From NCBI RefSeq assembly GCF_019218885.1, contig NZ_JAHUWT010000001.1, positions 310,001-374,000 on the forward strand: a stretch of DNA of 64,000 nucleotides, written 5' to 3'. This DNA is from Bordetella sp. BOR01 (lineage in GTDB: Bacteria > Pseudomonadota > Gammaproteobacteria > Burkholderiales > Burkholderiaceae_B). The position numbers and the translations under genes are program-made. Under the pieces are notes generated by a model that made no database searches, was not told the origin of the DNA, and worked only from the letters and a program-made list of their open reading frames with translations. Shown in pieces: positions 17,164 through 26,135 of this stretch; positions within the stretch are counted from its first letter, which is position 1; each line of letters begins with the position of its first letter.

Positions 17164-18072
17164 ATGGCACGCATCAATTTCGATCTGCAGGAATTACAGG
17201 CCTTCGTGGCGGTGGCCGAACGCGCCAGTTTTCGCGCTGCCGCCGAAGACCTGCATTTGTCGCAGCCGGCACTTAGCCGGCGCATCGAGAAACTGGAAAA
17301 CCTGCTGGGTGCGCGCCTGCTCGAGCGCACCACCCGCCGGGTGGCGCTGACCCACGTGGGCCGTGTGTTCCTGGAGCGCTCGCGGGTCGCGCTGGATGAA
17401 CTGGAAAACGCCATCCTGGGCGCCGAAGACCTGGCGGCGCAGCTTAGCGGGCTGGTCACGGTGGCTTGCGTGCCATCGGCCGCCTACTATTTCCTGCCTT
17501 CGGTGCTAAGCGAATTCGCCGCGCGCCACCCACGCATCAGGGTACGTGTCATCGACGAAGGCGCCAATGCCGTGCTCAATGCGGTGACGTCCGGGCGTGC
17601 CGATTTCGGCATCAATTTCATCGGCACCCAGGATGCCGAGGTCGATTTTCGCGCCATTTTCAAAGAAAGCTTCGTGCTGGCCGTGCGCAGCGACCATCCG
17701 CTGGCCAGCCGCAAAACCGCCACGTGGGACGAACTCGCCGGCCAGCGGTTCATGACGGTGGCCAAGGAAAGCGGCAACCGCCTGCTGATCGACGTGGCCC
17801 TGGCCAAGGCCGGCAAGCGCGCCATGAGCGCATTCGAGGTCAGCCACATCCTGACGCTGCTGGGCATGGTCGAGGCGGGCCTGGGCGTTGCCGCGGTACC
17901 GCAGTTGGCCCTGCCGCTCACCACCCACCCCACGCTGGTGGGCGTGCCCCTGGCCAAGCCGCGCGTCAGCCGCACGCTGGGGCTGATCGTGCGGCATGGC
18001 CGGGCGCTTCCGCCGGCTGCGCGGGTACTGTATACGCTGCTGAAAGACGCCGGGCGGGCTGCGCGGGGCTGA
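17164..18072 (+). CDS. LysR family transcriptional regulator
   Basis: A 302-residue LysR-type regulator. The helix-turn-helix spans residues about 5-64 (LQELQAFVAVAERASFRAAAEDLHLSQPALSRRIEKLE, seen in overlapping motifs), and the effector domain covers about 90-298. It is divergent from the PrpF-like isomerase gene with 61 bp between them, so it most likely controls the isomerase/Bug receptor operon in response to its substrate. It converges on a second LysR gene with a palindromic hairpin between them. Confidence 0.9.
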   Translation: MARINFDLQELQAFVAVAERASFRAAAEDLHLSQPALSRRIEKLENLLGARLLERTTRRVALTHVGRVFLERSRVALDELENAILGAEDLAAQLSGLVTVACVPSAAYYFLPSVLSEFAARHPRIRVRVIDEGANAVLNAVTSGRADFGINFIGTQDAEVDFRAIFKESFVLAVRSDHPLASRKTATWDELAGQRFMTVAKESGNRLLIDVALAKAGKRAMSAFEVSHILTLLGMVEAGLGVAAVPQLALPLTTHPTLVGVPLAKPRVSRTLGLIVRHGRALPPAARVLYTLLKDAGRAARG

Positions 18073-18073
18073 T

Positions 18074-18093
18074 GCCTGGCCCGCGGGCCAGGC
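18074..18093. terminator. Palindromic hairpin between convergent LysR genes
   Basis: GCCTGGCCCGCGGGCCAGGC is a perfect 20-bp palindrome just after the stop of the plus-strand LysR gene and before the end of the minus-strand one. It lacks a T-run, so it may act as a weak or Rho-assisted bidirectional terminator. Confidence 0.5.
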
Positions 18094-18101
18094 AGGCCCA
18101 T

Positions 18102-19025
18102 TCACTCGACAGGGTCCAGCCAGGGCCGCAGGAATTCCATGAAGGCCCGCGTCTTGGCCGGCAGTACCGGCGACGGAAATATCGCGAACACCGGCAGGGG
18201 GTCGGTGCTCCATCCCGGCAAGATGCGTTGCAGGGTGTTGCGGTCGATGATGGGCGCCAGCGCCCGGCAGTTGGGCAGCCGCGTAATGCCCAGCCCCAGC
18301 CCCGACAGGGTGCCCATCACGCTGATGTTATTGCCGGCAATGGCGCCATGCACTGCCACGCGCTCGGAACGCTCGCCATTGCGCAGCATCCAGAATGAAT
18401 GCTCGCGGTCGATGGTGGTGCGCAGGCACTCATGGCCCGCCAGGTCGGCCGGCTGCTGCGGCTTGCCGTGCGCCTGCAGATAATCGGCCGAGGCATACAG
18501 GTAGCTGTCCAGCGTGGTGATCTCTTGCACCGAAGGGTCATCCGTCGCGGGCTCGGCACCCAATTGTTCGTGGCCGAACCGCAGCGCCATATCGAACGGC
18601 CCGCCTTGCGAATTTTCGGCCGGATTGAGGCCGAGGTCGAATTCGCATTCCAGGTCCGGGTAGCGTTCAGTGAATGCTTTCAGGGCTTCCGGCAGCAGCC
18701 AGATGGCCATGCTGTACGGAATGGAGATGCTCAGTCGTCCCTGGGGGCGGGCCGACATCGCCAGCAACTGTTCGTGCGCCAGGCGGGCCTCGTCCACCAG
18801 CCCCTGGCAGCGGCGCAGATAGGCCGCGCCCGCATTGGTGAGCTCCAGCCGCCGCGTATTCCGATTGATCAACCGCAGGCCGATGGCCTGCTCCAGCTGG
18901 CCTATGCGCCGCGACAGGGTCGAGGTGGGCATGGACAGGGCGCGCGCGGCCAGGCTGAAGCTCTTGCGGCGTGCCACTTCGACGAACAGCGCAATATCGT
19001 TCAACTGGATGGGATGGGATTCCAT
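18102..19025 (-). CDS. LysR family transcriptional regulator
   Basis: A 307-residue LysR regulator of the CrgA/DsdC-like group. The helix-turn-helix lies at residues about 6-66 (IALFVEVARRKSFSLAARAL, TSTLSRRIGQLEQAIGLRLI), followed by RNTRRLELTNAG and a substrate-binding domain. The ATG at 19025 gives the normal LysR length; the open frame extends 52 codons further upstream without similarity. It is divergent from a glycosyltransferase gene, but with a 222-bp gap and no functional link, so its target is uncertain. Confidence 0.88.
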   Translation of the reverse strand: MESHPIQLNDIALFVEVARRKSFSLAARALSMPTSTLSRRIGQLEQAIGLRLINRNTRRLELTNAGAAYLRRCQGLVDEARLAHEQLLAMSARPQGRLSISIPYSMAIWLLPEALKAFTERYPDLECEFDLGLNPAENSQGGPFDMALRFGHEQLGAEPATDDPSVQEITTLDSYLYASADYLQAHGKPQQPADLAGHECLRTTIDREHSFWMLRNGERSERVAVHGAIAGNNISVMGTLSGLGLGITRLPNCRALAPIIDRNTLQRILPGWSTDPLPVFAIFPSPVLPAKTRAFMEFLRPWLDPVE

Positions 19026-19247
19026 AGATATTCCGAATGAGCCGCCCGAGTTTACCTGCTGCCGGCCTGCGCGCCGGGCCCCCTTGCGGGCGGCGCTCAG
19101 TATAAATATGGAAAAACATGACAGATTTGTTTGCAAAATGGGCGATCGCGAATGCGTTGACTTCCCACATATCCCATACACTGGAGCCCTTGTTTTTACC
19201 CATAATCAAATAGACCGTCGCAGTCCCTTCGCGAACCGGCCCAGCGC

Positions 19248-20183
19248 ATGAGTGACCCGCATTACTTGTTCACGGTACTGACGCCCACCTATAACCGGGC
19301 TGCCACCCTGTACCGTGTTTATGAATCCCTACGTCGGCAGACCTGTCGCAATTTCGAATGGCTGGTCGTCGATGACGGCTCGACAGACCGCACGCACGAG
19401 GCGGTGCTGGCCTGGCAGGCGCATGCGGGATTCCCCATTCGCTATATCTGGCAAAAGAACCAGCACAAGAAAACCGCGTTCAATCGCGGCGTGCGCGAAG
19501 CCCATGGCGAATTCGTGGTAACGCTGGACAGCGATGACGAAATCCCGCCGCAGGCGCTGCAGATCTTGCAAGAAGGCTGGGAAGCCATCCCTGCCGATCG
19601 GCGCGAGAACTATGTGGGCGTCACCGGCTTGTGCGCCCGGCCCGATGGCTCGGTCGTGGGCGACCGCTTTCCGCAGGATGTCGTCGACACCTCGGCGGTC
19701 GAGATGTATTTCCGCCACCGCATCAAGGGCGAGAAATTCGGCAGCATGCGCACGGACGTGCTGCGCCGCTTCCCATTTCCCGAAGATGTCGAGGGCTTCG
19801 TGCCCGAAAGCCTGATCTGGTGGGCCATGGCGCGCGCCGGCTATCAGAACCGCTGCATCAACCAGGTGGTACGCATCTACCATCCCAGCGCCGACGGCCT
19901 GAGCCGCGGCGCGGTATCGGTGCGCAATAACGCCCAGGGCCTGTACCTGTTGGCCTGGGACATCCTCGAGCACCACATGGACTGGTTCCGGTACCGGCCC
20001 AAGGGATTCCTGATGGCGGCAGCGCGCTATACGCGGTTTCGCCTGGATCTCGAGCATTCCGGCCTGCCCACTGCGGTGCAGGCTTACCGCTTGACCCCGC
20101 CCTCTGCGCGGGCGCTGGTGGCCGTCATGTGGCCGCTGGGCTATGCGCTGTACTGGCGCGATCGCCGGCGCGGCCTGACCTAG
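19248..20183 (+). CDS. Family 2 glycosyltransferase
   Basis: A 311-residue GT-A fold glycosyltransferase. VLTPTYNRAATLYRV, VVDDGSTDRT and the metal-binding LDSDDE near residue 93 are the GT2 signatures. No transmembrane segment is evident, so it should act on the cytoplasmic face of the inner membrane, adding a sugar to a lipid- or polysaccharide precursor. It stands alone: no other envelope polysaccharide genes are adjacent. The acceptor and donor are unknown. Confidence 0.87.
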   Translation: MSDPHYLFTVLTPTYNRAATLYRVYESLRRQTCRNFEWLVVDDGSTDRTHEAVLAWQAHAGFPIRYIWQKNQHKKTAFNRGVREAHGEFVVTLDSDDEIPPQALQILQEGWEAIPADRRENYVGVTGLCARPDGSVVGDRFPQDVVDTSAVEMYFRHRIKGEKFGSMRTDVLRRFPFPEDVEGFVPESLIWWAMARAGYQNRCINQVVRIYHPSADGLSRGAVSVRNNAQGLYLLAWDILEHHMDWFRYRPKGFLMAAARYTRFRLDLEHSGLPTAVQAYRLTPPSARALVAVMWPLGYALYWRDRRRGLT

Positions 20184-20228
20184 CGGCCCGGCCCGGCCCG
20201 GTACGCGGCAGGCGGCTGCATTGGGGCC

Positions 20229-22688
20229 TTAGAACTGCAGTTGTGCAGAAAAGGCCAGGCTGCGCGGGGCGCCCAGGTAATAGCTGTTCAGCCAGTAACT
20301 GCGGTCGGTGACGTTGTTCATCGTCAGCCGTAGCGAAAGCGGGCGGCCGTTCAGCTTGGTGGCATAGCGCAGGCCCAGGTCCAGCGTGGTGTACGACGGC
20401 AGCCGGCTGGTGTTGGTGTTGTTGGCCCACTGCTTGCCCACGTAGTAGATCCCCGCGGTGGTGCTCAGGCCGGGGGCGAACGGCAAGGCGTATTCGGTAT
20501 ACAGCTTGGCCACGGTCTTGGGCACATTCATGGGGGCGTTGCCGCTGCTGTCTCCGCCATGCACCTTGGCCGCCAGCAGCGTCACGCCGCCCACCACCGT
20601 CCAGGCCGGCGTCACCTTGCCGAAGGCGGTTGCCTCGAAGCCACGGTGGCGCTGCGTGCCGTCCTGCGTATAGACATTCGCTGAATTGGTGTACTCGTAG
20701 GCTTTCTCGATGTCGAACAGCGCGCCGGTCAGCAGCACGCCGCCCAGTTCGGCCTTGATGCCGATTTCTTTCTGCTTGCTGACCATGGGCGGCATGATGG
20801 CCAGGCTGTTGGCGGCCTCCAGCGGCGCGAAGCCGCCTTGTTCCAGGCCTTCGATGTATGTAGCGTACGTCGTCAGCCAGGGGCGCGGCTTGTAGATCAG
20901 CGATACGTTGGGCGAGTTGCGCGACTGGTCGTAGTCCGGCTGCGTCGGGTTGCCGTCGGGATCGCGGCCAAGGCTCTGGATGCGGCTGTGGTTGATGCCC
21001 ACCAGCGCCGACCACTGCTCATTGAAGGTGATCAGGTCGCCGATCATGAAGTTGTCATTGCTCACCCGGCCCGCGTAGTACATCGAGCCCTCGGGCACGG
21101 GGGGCCAGGCGGGTTCGGGCACATGGGTCGGCGAGCCAAAGCCGTATGGGCCCTGGTAGCCGGTGTTGGGGCTGTAGCTCGTGCTCCACTCGCGATCGGT
21201 GTAGCCGTAGTACCCGGCGGTGATCTTGTGGCCCACCGGGCCGGTGTCGAACGACAGGTCGGCCAGCGCCTGCCAGGCCTCGGATTCGGTGCGGGTCGGG
21301 CCCGAATGGATGCGGATCTGGTAGTACTCGGTCGGCGAGCGCACCGAGTTCATGGTGTGGTCCTGCTTGGGCCTGTCCTGGTAGTCGCGCAGGTGCGCGG
21401 CGCGCAAGGTCAGGTGGTCGTTGGCCTGGTAGACCAGCTTGGCACCGTACTTGCGGCTTTCGATCTCGTCCTCGATCCAGGGCTGGCTCCAGTTCTTGCT
21501 GGCATCCGGTGCCTTGATGCGCGGCACGCCCTCGCGAAACGTCCAGTACGCCGAGGGTGCGGTCGTCTTGTAATCGCTGTAGGACGCGTTCAGTTCGAGC
21601 TTGAGGCGTTCGGTGATGCGCCAATCCAGGGCCAGGCTGGCCAGGCTGCGGTCGATCTTCTGGTCGTCTACCGCTGTATCGCCGTACTGCCGGACCACGT
21701 TCAGGCGGTATCCGAAGCGGCCGGCATCGTCGATCGGCCCGCCGAAGTCGCCATGCACGTAATACTGGCTGCCGCCGTAATTGCCGAGCGTTACGCTATT
21801 GAACCGCTCGGCCGTGGGGCGCTTATTCACGTAGTTGATCATGCCGCCGGGCGAGGCGGCACCGAACAGGAAGCCGGACAGGCCGCTCAGCACCTCGACG
21901 CGTTCCTTGTCTTCCAGCGATGTTGCGAATCCGTATGAGCGGCGCAAGCCTTCTTCGGCCCGGTCGTAGCTGTTGAAGCCGCGAATCTTCACCATCGGTG
22001 CCCAGCCGGTGATCTGCGGCGTTTGCGAAACTGTCGTGGGGTTGATGCGATAGACATCGTCGGGGGACTGGGCCTGGGTGTTCGCGATCAGGTCGCGCGA
22101 CACCACCGTCAAGGAATAGGGCGCATCTTGCAGCGCCATGCTGCCCAAGGGCCCCAACGACGAGACCGTACGGGCCAGGTAGCCGTCTTCGGCGCTGCCT
22201 TCATTCTGGATGGCATCCTGCCATGCCCGCACCTGCACAGCGGGCAAGGTCGCCACTGGCGTACCGTCACCTGCGGAAGGCGGCGCCGGCCGCAGCGAGT
22301 AGGCGCCGTTGGGCAGCGCCACGGCCCGCACGCCGGTGCCCGCCAGCAGTACCGCGAGCGCTTCGCGCACGGTATAGCGCCCGCTCAGCCCGTTGGTCGT
22401 GCGCCCCGCGACCAGGGACGCGTCATACGAAAACGTGACTTGCGCGGCACGGGCCAGCGCTTCGATCGCGGTATCCAGCCGGCCTGCCGGGATCGAGAAA
22501 TCGCGCGCTTGCTGCGGCACGGACGTGGCCTGCGAGGTCGTTTGCGCCGTGACGCAGGCTACCGGGGCAAGGCTGGCCATGACGGCCAGGGCGGGCAGGG
22601 TCAGGGGCGACGGCGAGATCCGCAGCACGCAGCGCAGCAGCGCGTGCGCGGGCCAGGCAGGGGGGGCGGCAGAAAGGCGAACAGGCAT
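20229..22688 (-). CDS. TonB-dependent siderophore receptor with STN signalling domain
   Basis: An 819-residue outer-membrane receptor. A signal peptide (ALAVMASLAPVACVTAQ) is followed by an STN domain at residues about 62-132 (DFSIPAGRLDTAIEALARAAQVTFSYD), a plug domain (about 170-290) and a 22-strand barrel that ends in the C-terminal Phe of QLQF. STN domains contact FecR-type anti-sigma factors, and fecR and fecI homologues lie directly upstream on the same strand. It should import a ferric siderophore and induce its own synthesis on binding it. GYYGY and YYVGKQWANN motifs are typical of the FpvA/FhuE-like group. The specific siderophore cannot be read from the sequence. Confidence 0.9.
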   Translation of the reverse strand: MPVRLSAAPPAWPAHALLRCVLRISPSPLTLPALAVMASLAPVACVTAQTTSQATSVPQQARDFSIPAGRLDTAIEALARAAQVTFSYDASLVAGRTTNGLSGRYTVREALAVLLAGTGVRAVALPNGAYSLRPAPPSAGDGTPVATLPAVQVRAWQDAIQNEGSAEDGYLARTVSSLGPLGSMALQDAPYSLTVVSRDLIANTQAQSPDDVYRINPTTVSQTPQITGWAPMVKIRGFNSYDRAEEGLRRSYGFATSLEDKERVEVLSGLSGFLFGAASPGGMINYVNKRPTAERFNSVTLGNYGGSQYYVHGDFGGPIDDAGRFGYRLNVVRQYGDTAVDDQKIDRSLASLALDWRITERLKLELNASYSDYKTTAPSAYWTFREGVPRIKAPDASKNWSQPWIEDEIESRKYGAKLVYQANDHLTLRAAHLRDYQDRPKQDHTMNSVRSPTEYYQIRIHSGPTRTESEAWQALADLSFDTGPVGHKITAGYYGYTDREWSTSYSPNTGYQGPYGFGSPTHVPEPAWPPVPEGSMYYAGRVSNDNFMIGDLITFNEQWSALVGINHSRIQSLGRDPDGNPTQPDYDQSRNSPNVSLIYKPRPWLTTYATYIEGLEQGGFAPLEAANSLAIMPPMVSKQKEIGIKAELGGVLLTGALFDIEKAYEYTNSANVYTQDGTQRHRGFEATAFGKVTPAWTVVGGVTLLAAKVHGGDSSGNAPMNVPKTVAKLYTEYALPFAPGLSTTAGIYYVGKQWANNTNTSRLPSYTTLDLGLRYATKLNGRPLSLRLTMNNVTDRSYWLNSYYLGAPRSLAFSAQLQF

Positions 22689-22801
22689 GGTGTGTTCCGA
22701 CTCGAGAAAGGCGAAGCCCTGGGTTAAGGCGTCTTCCTATCTACTGACGAACGAGATTCCCAATCCCTTCACTTTGGCTGCATACGAGAGCGCGCACGGT
22801 T

Positions 22802-23830
22802 TCAACCGGGCTTGGACCGCACGATGGTCAGCAGCCGGGTATAGCGGGCGATGGCGATCGGCTGCGTCAGTGCCAGGGTTTCCAGGGCCTTGTCCACATC
22901 GTTGGTATGGAATACGCCCGACACCCGCAGGCCGGCCACCTGCTCGTCGCACCAGATATGGCCATGCTGGTAGCGCTGTAGCTCGCGCAGCAGGTCGGCC
23001 AGCCGCAGGTCATTGCCGGCGACCACGTCGCGCGTCCAGGCGTCGGCGGCGAAGCCCGGCGAGGGGGCCGGTGCATCGCGGGCGGCCGACATCCAGCGGC
23101 TTTCCCCGGCGTTGACAACCCCGCCCGTCGCGCCCGAATCCGGATGCAGCGCCACGGCGCCTTCTTGTACGCTGACACGCACCTGCCCGGCTTCGAGGCG
23201 CACCACGAAACGCGTGCCCAGCGCCTGCAAGCGGCCCACCGATGTCTGTACCCAGAACGGGCGCCTGGCGCCCGCGCCGGTATCGGCGCCGGTGGTGATC
23301 ATGATTTCGCCGCGGGTGACGCGGATCCAGCGCTGCTCGCCCGACAGGGTCGCGTTGGCGGCGCTATCGGTGTTCAGTTCCAGCAGGGTACCGTCGGCCA
23401 ACTGCCAACGGCGGCGTTCGCCCACGCCGGTGCTGAAATCCGCGGTCATGCGCTGCCACGGCGCATAGCGGTAGGTGGTCCAACCCGCGCCCAACAGGAT
23501 GCCGCCGCACGACAGGGCGCCCAGCACCGCGCGGCGCTGCAGCCGATGGCCGCGCTTGCGCTCGTCATGCAGCGCCTGCGCGGCGTTCAAGGTGTTCAGC
23601 GCCAGGGCTGGCGGCAGGCCGCCTAGGTCGCCGCGCACCTGCACCACGCGCTGCCAGGCCACCGCATGCTGCGGATTCTCGTCCAGCCATGCGGCAAATG
23701 CCTGGCGCATCCGGGGCGATGCCTGCGGCCCCGCGAGCTTGATCGACCAGGCAATGGCTGCGTCGACCACCTCGCCGGCAAGCCGTTCCCGGCCCGCTGC
23801 CAGCGGGGGCGCAACATGACTGCCGTTCAT
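22802..23830 (-). CDS. fecR: FecR family anti-sigma / sigma regulator
   Basis: A 342-residue inner-membrane regulator. The N-terminal cytoplasmic part (residues about 1-95, with AFAAWLDENPQHAVAWQRV) is the FecR N-domain. One transmembrane segment lies near residues 100-120 (AVLGALSCGGILLGAGW), then the FecR periplasmic domain (GVGERRRWQLADGTLLELNTDS region) and a C-terminal STN-like domain that receives the signal from the receptor. It is 40 bases downstream of fecI and 113 bases upstream of the receptor on the same strand, the classical fecI-fecR-receptor order. Confidence 0.88.
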   Translation of the reverse strand: MNGSHVAPPLAAGRERLAGEVVDAAIAWSIKLAGPQASPRMRQAFAAWLDENPQHAVAWQRVVQVRGDLGGLPPALALNTLNAAQALHDERKRGHRLQRRAVLGALSCGGILLGAGWTTYRYAPWQRMTADFSTGVGERRRWQLADGTLLELNTDSAANATLSGEQRWIRVTRGEIMITTGADTGAGARRPFWVQTSVGRLQALGTRFVVRLEAGQVRVSVQEGAVALHPDSGATGGVVNAGESRWMSAARDAPAPSPGFAADAWTRDVVAGNDLRLADLLRELQRYQHGHIWCDEQVAGLRVSGVFHTNDVDKALETLALTQPIAIARYTRLLTIVRSKPG

Positions 23831-23870
23831 GGCCGGCGCGCCGTTGCCGGCCGAGGCCAGGCGTGCAGGC

Positions 23871-24419
23871 TCATTCGAACCTCAGGGCATAGCAGGCCCG
23901 CAGCACTTTGGCGACATAGCGCTCGGCGGTCGTGAGCGATATGTCGAGTCGCTTGGCGATCTCCGGGCAGCTTAGTCCCTCCAGCTGATTCCACAGGAAC
24001 GCGCTGCGCACTGCGGGCGGAAACGCATCCAGGATCTTGTCGATTGCCGCCAGGGTTTCCAGGATGATCTGCTGGCTTTCGACGGAAGGGGTTTGTGGTC
24101 CGGGCATGGCGGCCAGGGTGTCCAGCCAGGCTTTTTCCAGTTCCCGGCGGCGCCAATGGTCGATGACCATGCGGCGCGCCATGGTCGACAGGAAGGCGCG
24201 CGGCTCGGCGGCGCGTATTGGCTGGCGGCGCGCCAGCAGCCGGGCAAAGACGTCATGCGCCAGGTCGGCGGCGTCGGCCGAATTGCCCAATGCACGGCGC
24301 AGCCGCCCCTGCAGCCAGCCATGATGGCTGCTGTACAGGGTTTCCACTTCCTTGTGGACGGCGAATTCTGCGGCTTCCAAACAGGCACCCTCGGTATGCG
24401 GCCAGGCCCGGGCAGGCAA
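23871..24419 (-). CDS. fecI: FecI family ECF sigma factor
   Basis: A 182-residue ECF sigma factor. Region 2 lies near residues 25-90 (DAADLAHDVFARLL, RAFLSTMARRMVIDHWRR) and region 4 near 115-178 (FPPAVRSAFLWNQLEGLSCPEIAKRLDISLTTAERYVAKVLRAC). These features place it in the iron-starvation FecI group. A Fur-box-like palindrome lies 18-46 bases before the start, so expression should rise under iron limitation. It then directs transcription of the TonB receptor when FecR is signalled. No second target is visible in the window. Confidence 0.9.
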   Translation of the reverse strand: MPARAWPHTEGACLEAAEFAVHKEVETLYSSHHGWLQGRLRRALGNSADAADLAHDVFARLLARRQPIRAAEPRAFLSTMARRMVIDHWRRRELEKAWLDTLAAMPGPQTPSVESQQIILETLAAIDKILDAFPPAVRSAFLWNQLEGLSCPEIAKRLDISLTTAERYVAKVLRACYALRFE

Positions 24420-24436
24420 ATTCTGATCGCGGGCCT

Positions 24437-24465
24437 ATTTGCAAACGATTCTTATTATTGCAAAT
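24437..24465 (-). promoter_or_regulatory. Fur-box-like site in front of fecI
   Basis: ATTTGCAA (24437-24444) and TTGCAAAT (24458-24465) form perfect arms around an AT-rich core. On the minus strand the core reads AATAATAAGAATCGTTT, close to the Fur 6-1-6 pattern of AAT/ATT half-sites. Its position just before an iron-starvation sigma factor gene fits Fur repression. Confidence 0.75.
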
Positions 24466-24536
24466 GCGGTGCAAGCATAGGGGAAACTGTCTGATCCGTA
24501 AAGAGGCAGGGCTGAGGCGCCCTGCGCTAGCGGTGG

Positions 24537-25028
24537 CTAGCGATGGCCGTGCCCGTCGGGCGAGGCATCGTCATCGTCATCGTCTTCATCGTCGTCTTCC
24601 TCGTCCGGCAGCGGCTCGTCGCCCAGCGCGAAGGGCAGTACATCGGCCAGTTCGTCGGACCAGGCGGTTTCTTCGCCGGTCTGGTCCAGCTTGACGAAGC
24701 GTTCGCCTTCGGCCAGGGTGATCTGCACGGCCCACAAGTACAGGCAATCGTAGGTGTCGTCGTCGGCGGGATCCAGGCCGCCGCGGTTGCCCAGCAGGCG
24801 CGCCTGCGGACCGCCCATCTGTACATGGGGCTGGTCGTCGTCTTTGGCGGCCGGGGCCAGCGGCACGCCGAAGGTGACCCATTCGGTGCCTTCTTCGCCC
24901 AGCAGTACCTCGGCCAGCACAGGCTTGCCCAGGTAGGCGCTGAGGGCGTCGGCGGTCTTGGCCAGCATGTCCAGCTCTTGGGAACTGAAATGCGTCAACG
25001 AGGCCGGTGGCGTGGCGGAAGCAGACAT
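24537..25028 (-). CDS. Hypothetical protein with Asp/Glu-rich, His-ended tail
   Basis: I do not recognise a characterised family. The 163 residues form a compact mixed domain (about 1-135) with an even spread of hydrophobic residues (PVLAEVLLGEEGTEWVTFGVPL, YLWAVQITLAEGERFVKL as short blocks), then a tail of acidic residues (DEEDDDEDDDDDD) ending in GHGHR. I use the ATG at 25028 because the first 13 codons of the longer frame are arginine-rich and unlike the rest. It is divergent from the EamA permease. The tail may bind cations or basic proteins; this is only an inference from composition. Confidence 0.7.
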   Translation of the reverse strand: MSASATPPASLTHFSSQELDMLAKTADALSAYLGKPVLAEVLLGEEGTEWVTFGVPLAPAAKDDDQPHVQMGGPQARLLGNRGGLDPADDDTYDCLYLWAVQITLAEGERFVKLDQTGEETAWSDELADVLPFALGDEPLPDEEDDDEDDDDDDASPDGHGHR

Positions 25029-25169
25029 GGAAATTCCTGGTAAGTCGCGGCGCGGGCCGCGAAACACGATGCAAATACCGCCATTGTCGCGCGTTTCCCG
25101 CGATCTTTCCTGGCCGCGGCCGGGCCGGGGCGCTAATATCGCGGCTTTGCTTTACCCCCCTTCGCTGCC

Positions 25170-26078
25170 ATGCCCGATGCCGTACCCGCGCCGTCTTCGC
25201 GCCACATGCTGCTTCCGCTGACGGCGGTTCTGATCTGGTCGCTGAACATGGTGGTGACCAAGATGGCGGCCAGCGTGATCGAGCCGGCCGTCATCGGCTT
25301 TTACCGCTGGGTGCTGGCGGCGCTGCTGCTGACGCCCTTTGCCTTGCCCCGCGTGCTGCGGCATCGCCGCGCCATTGCGCCCCACCTGGGCAAGCTGGCG
25401 GTGCTGGGCGCGCTGGGCACGGCCCTGTACCAGGGCCTGACTTATGTGGCCGCGGCCAGCACCACTGCCACCAACATGGGCATCATTACCGCCATGGTGC
25501 CGCTGCTGACCATCATCCTGGTCAGCCTGTTGCTGCGCGAGCGTCCCGCGTCCACGGCGGTGCTGGGCGGCGCGCTGTCGCTGGCCGGCCTGGGCGTGCT
25601 GCTGGGCGAGGGCGATCCGACGCGCCTGCTGGCCGTGGGCGGCAATCCCGGCGACGCGCTGATGGGGCTGGCCGCGCTGGCCTACGCCATGTATGGCGTA
25701 TTGCTGCGCCGCTGGCCGATGCCCATCGGCGTGTGGCAGTCTTTATACATACAGGTGCTGTTCGGCATTGCCCTGCAATTGCCCTCGTTCCTGCTGGCAC
25801 CCGCCTCGCCGCTGAATGCCGGCAATATCCCGCTGGTGCTGTACGCCGGAATTTTTCCATCGCTGTTCGCGCCTTATCTGTGGATGCAGGGTGTGCGCTA
25901 CCTGGGCCCCAACCGCGCCAGCATCTTCCTGAACCTGATGCCGGTGGCCACGGTTGCCATCGCCGCCGCGATGCTGGGCGAAGTGCCGCATGCCTATCAC
26001 CTGGCGGGCGGCCTGATGGCGCTGGCCGGCGTCAGCCTGGCGCAATGGCGCCCGCGCGGCGCGCCCCGGGCCGCCTGA
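25170..26078 (+). CDS. EamA/DMT family permease
   Basis: A 302-residue inner-membrane protein with ten predicted hydrophobic helices in two EamA repeats (first repeat about 8-140, second about 155-290). LIWSLNMVVTKMA, FYRWVLAALLLTPF and AGIFPSLFAPYLWMQGVRYLGPNRASIF are typical drug/metabolite transporter blocks. Members export amino acids, purines or other metabolites. No neighbour indicates the substrate. It is 57 bp upstream of ettA on the same strand. Confidence 0.87.
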   Translation: MPDAVPAPSSRHMLLPLTAVLIWSLNMVVTKMAASVIEPAVIGFYRWVLAALLLTPFALPRVLRHRRAIAPHLGKLAVLGALGTALYQGLTYVAAASTTATNMGIITAMVPLLTIILVSLLLRERPASTAVLGGALSLAGLGVLLGEGDPTRLLAVGGNPGDALMGLAALAYAMYGVLLRRWPMPIGVWQSLYIQVLFGIALQLPSFLLAPASPLNAGNIPLVLYAGIFPSLFAPYLWMQGVRYLGPNRASIFLNLMPVATVAIAAAMLGEVPHAYHLAGGLMALAGVSLAQWRPRGAPRAA

Positions 26079-26135
26079 GCGGTTCCGGCCTACAATCATT
26101 GCTTCCTTCCGACCAGTTTTCCTGCATACGAGTCC

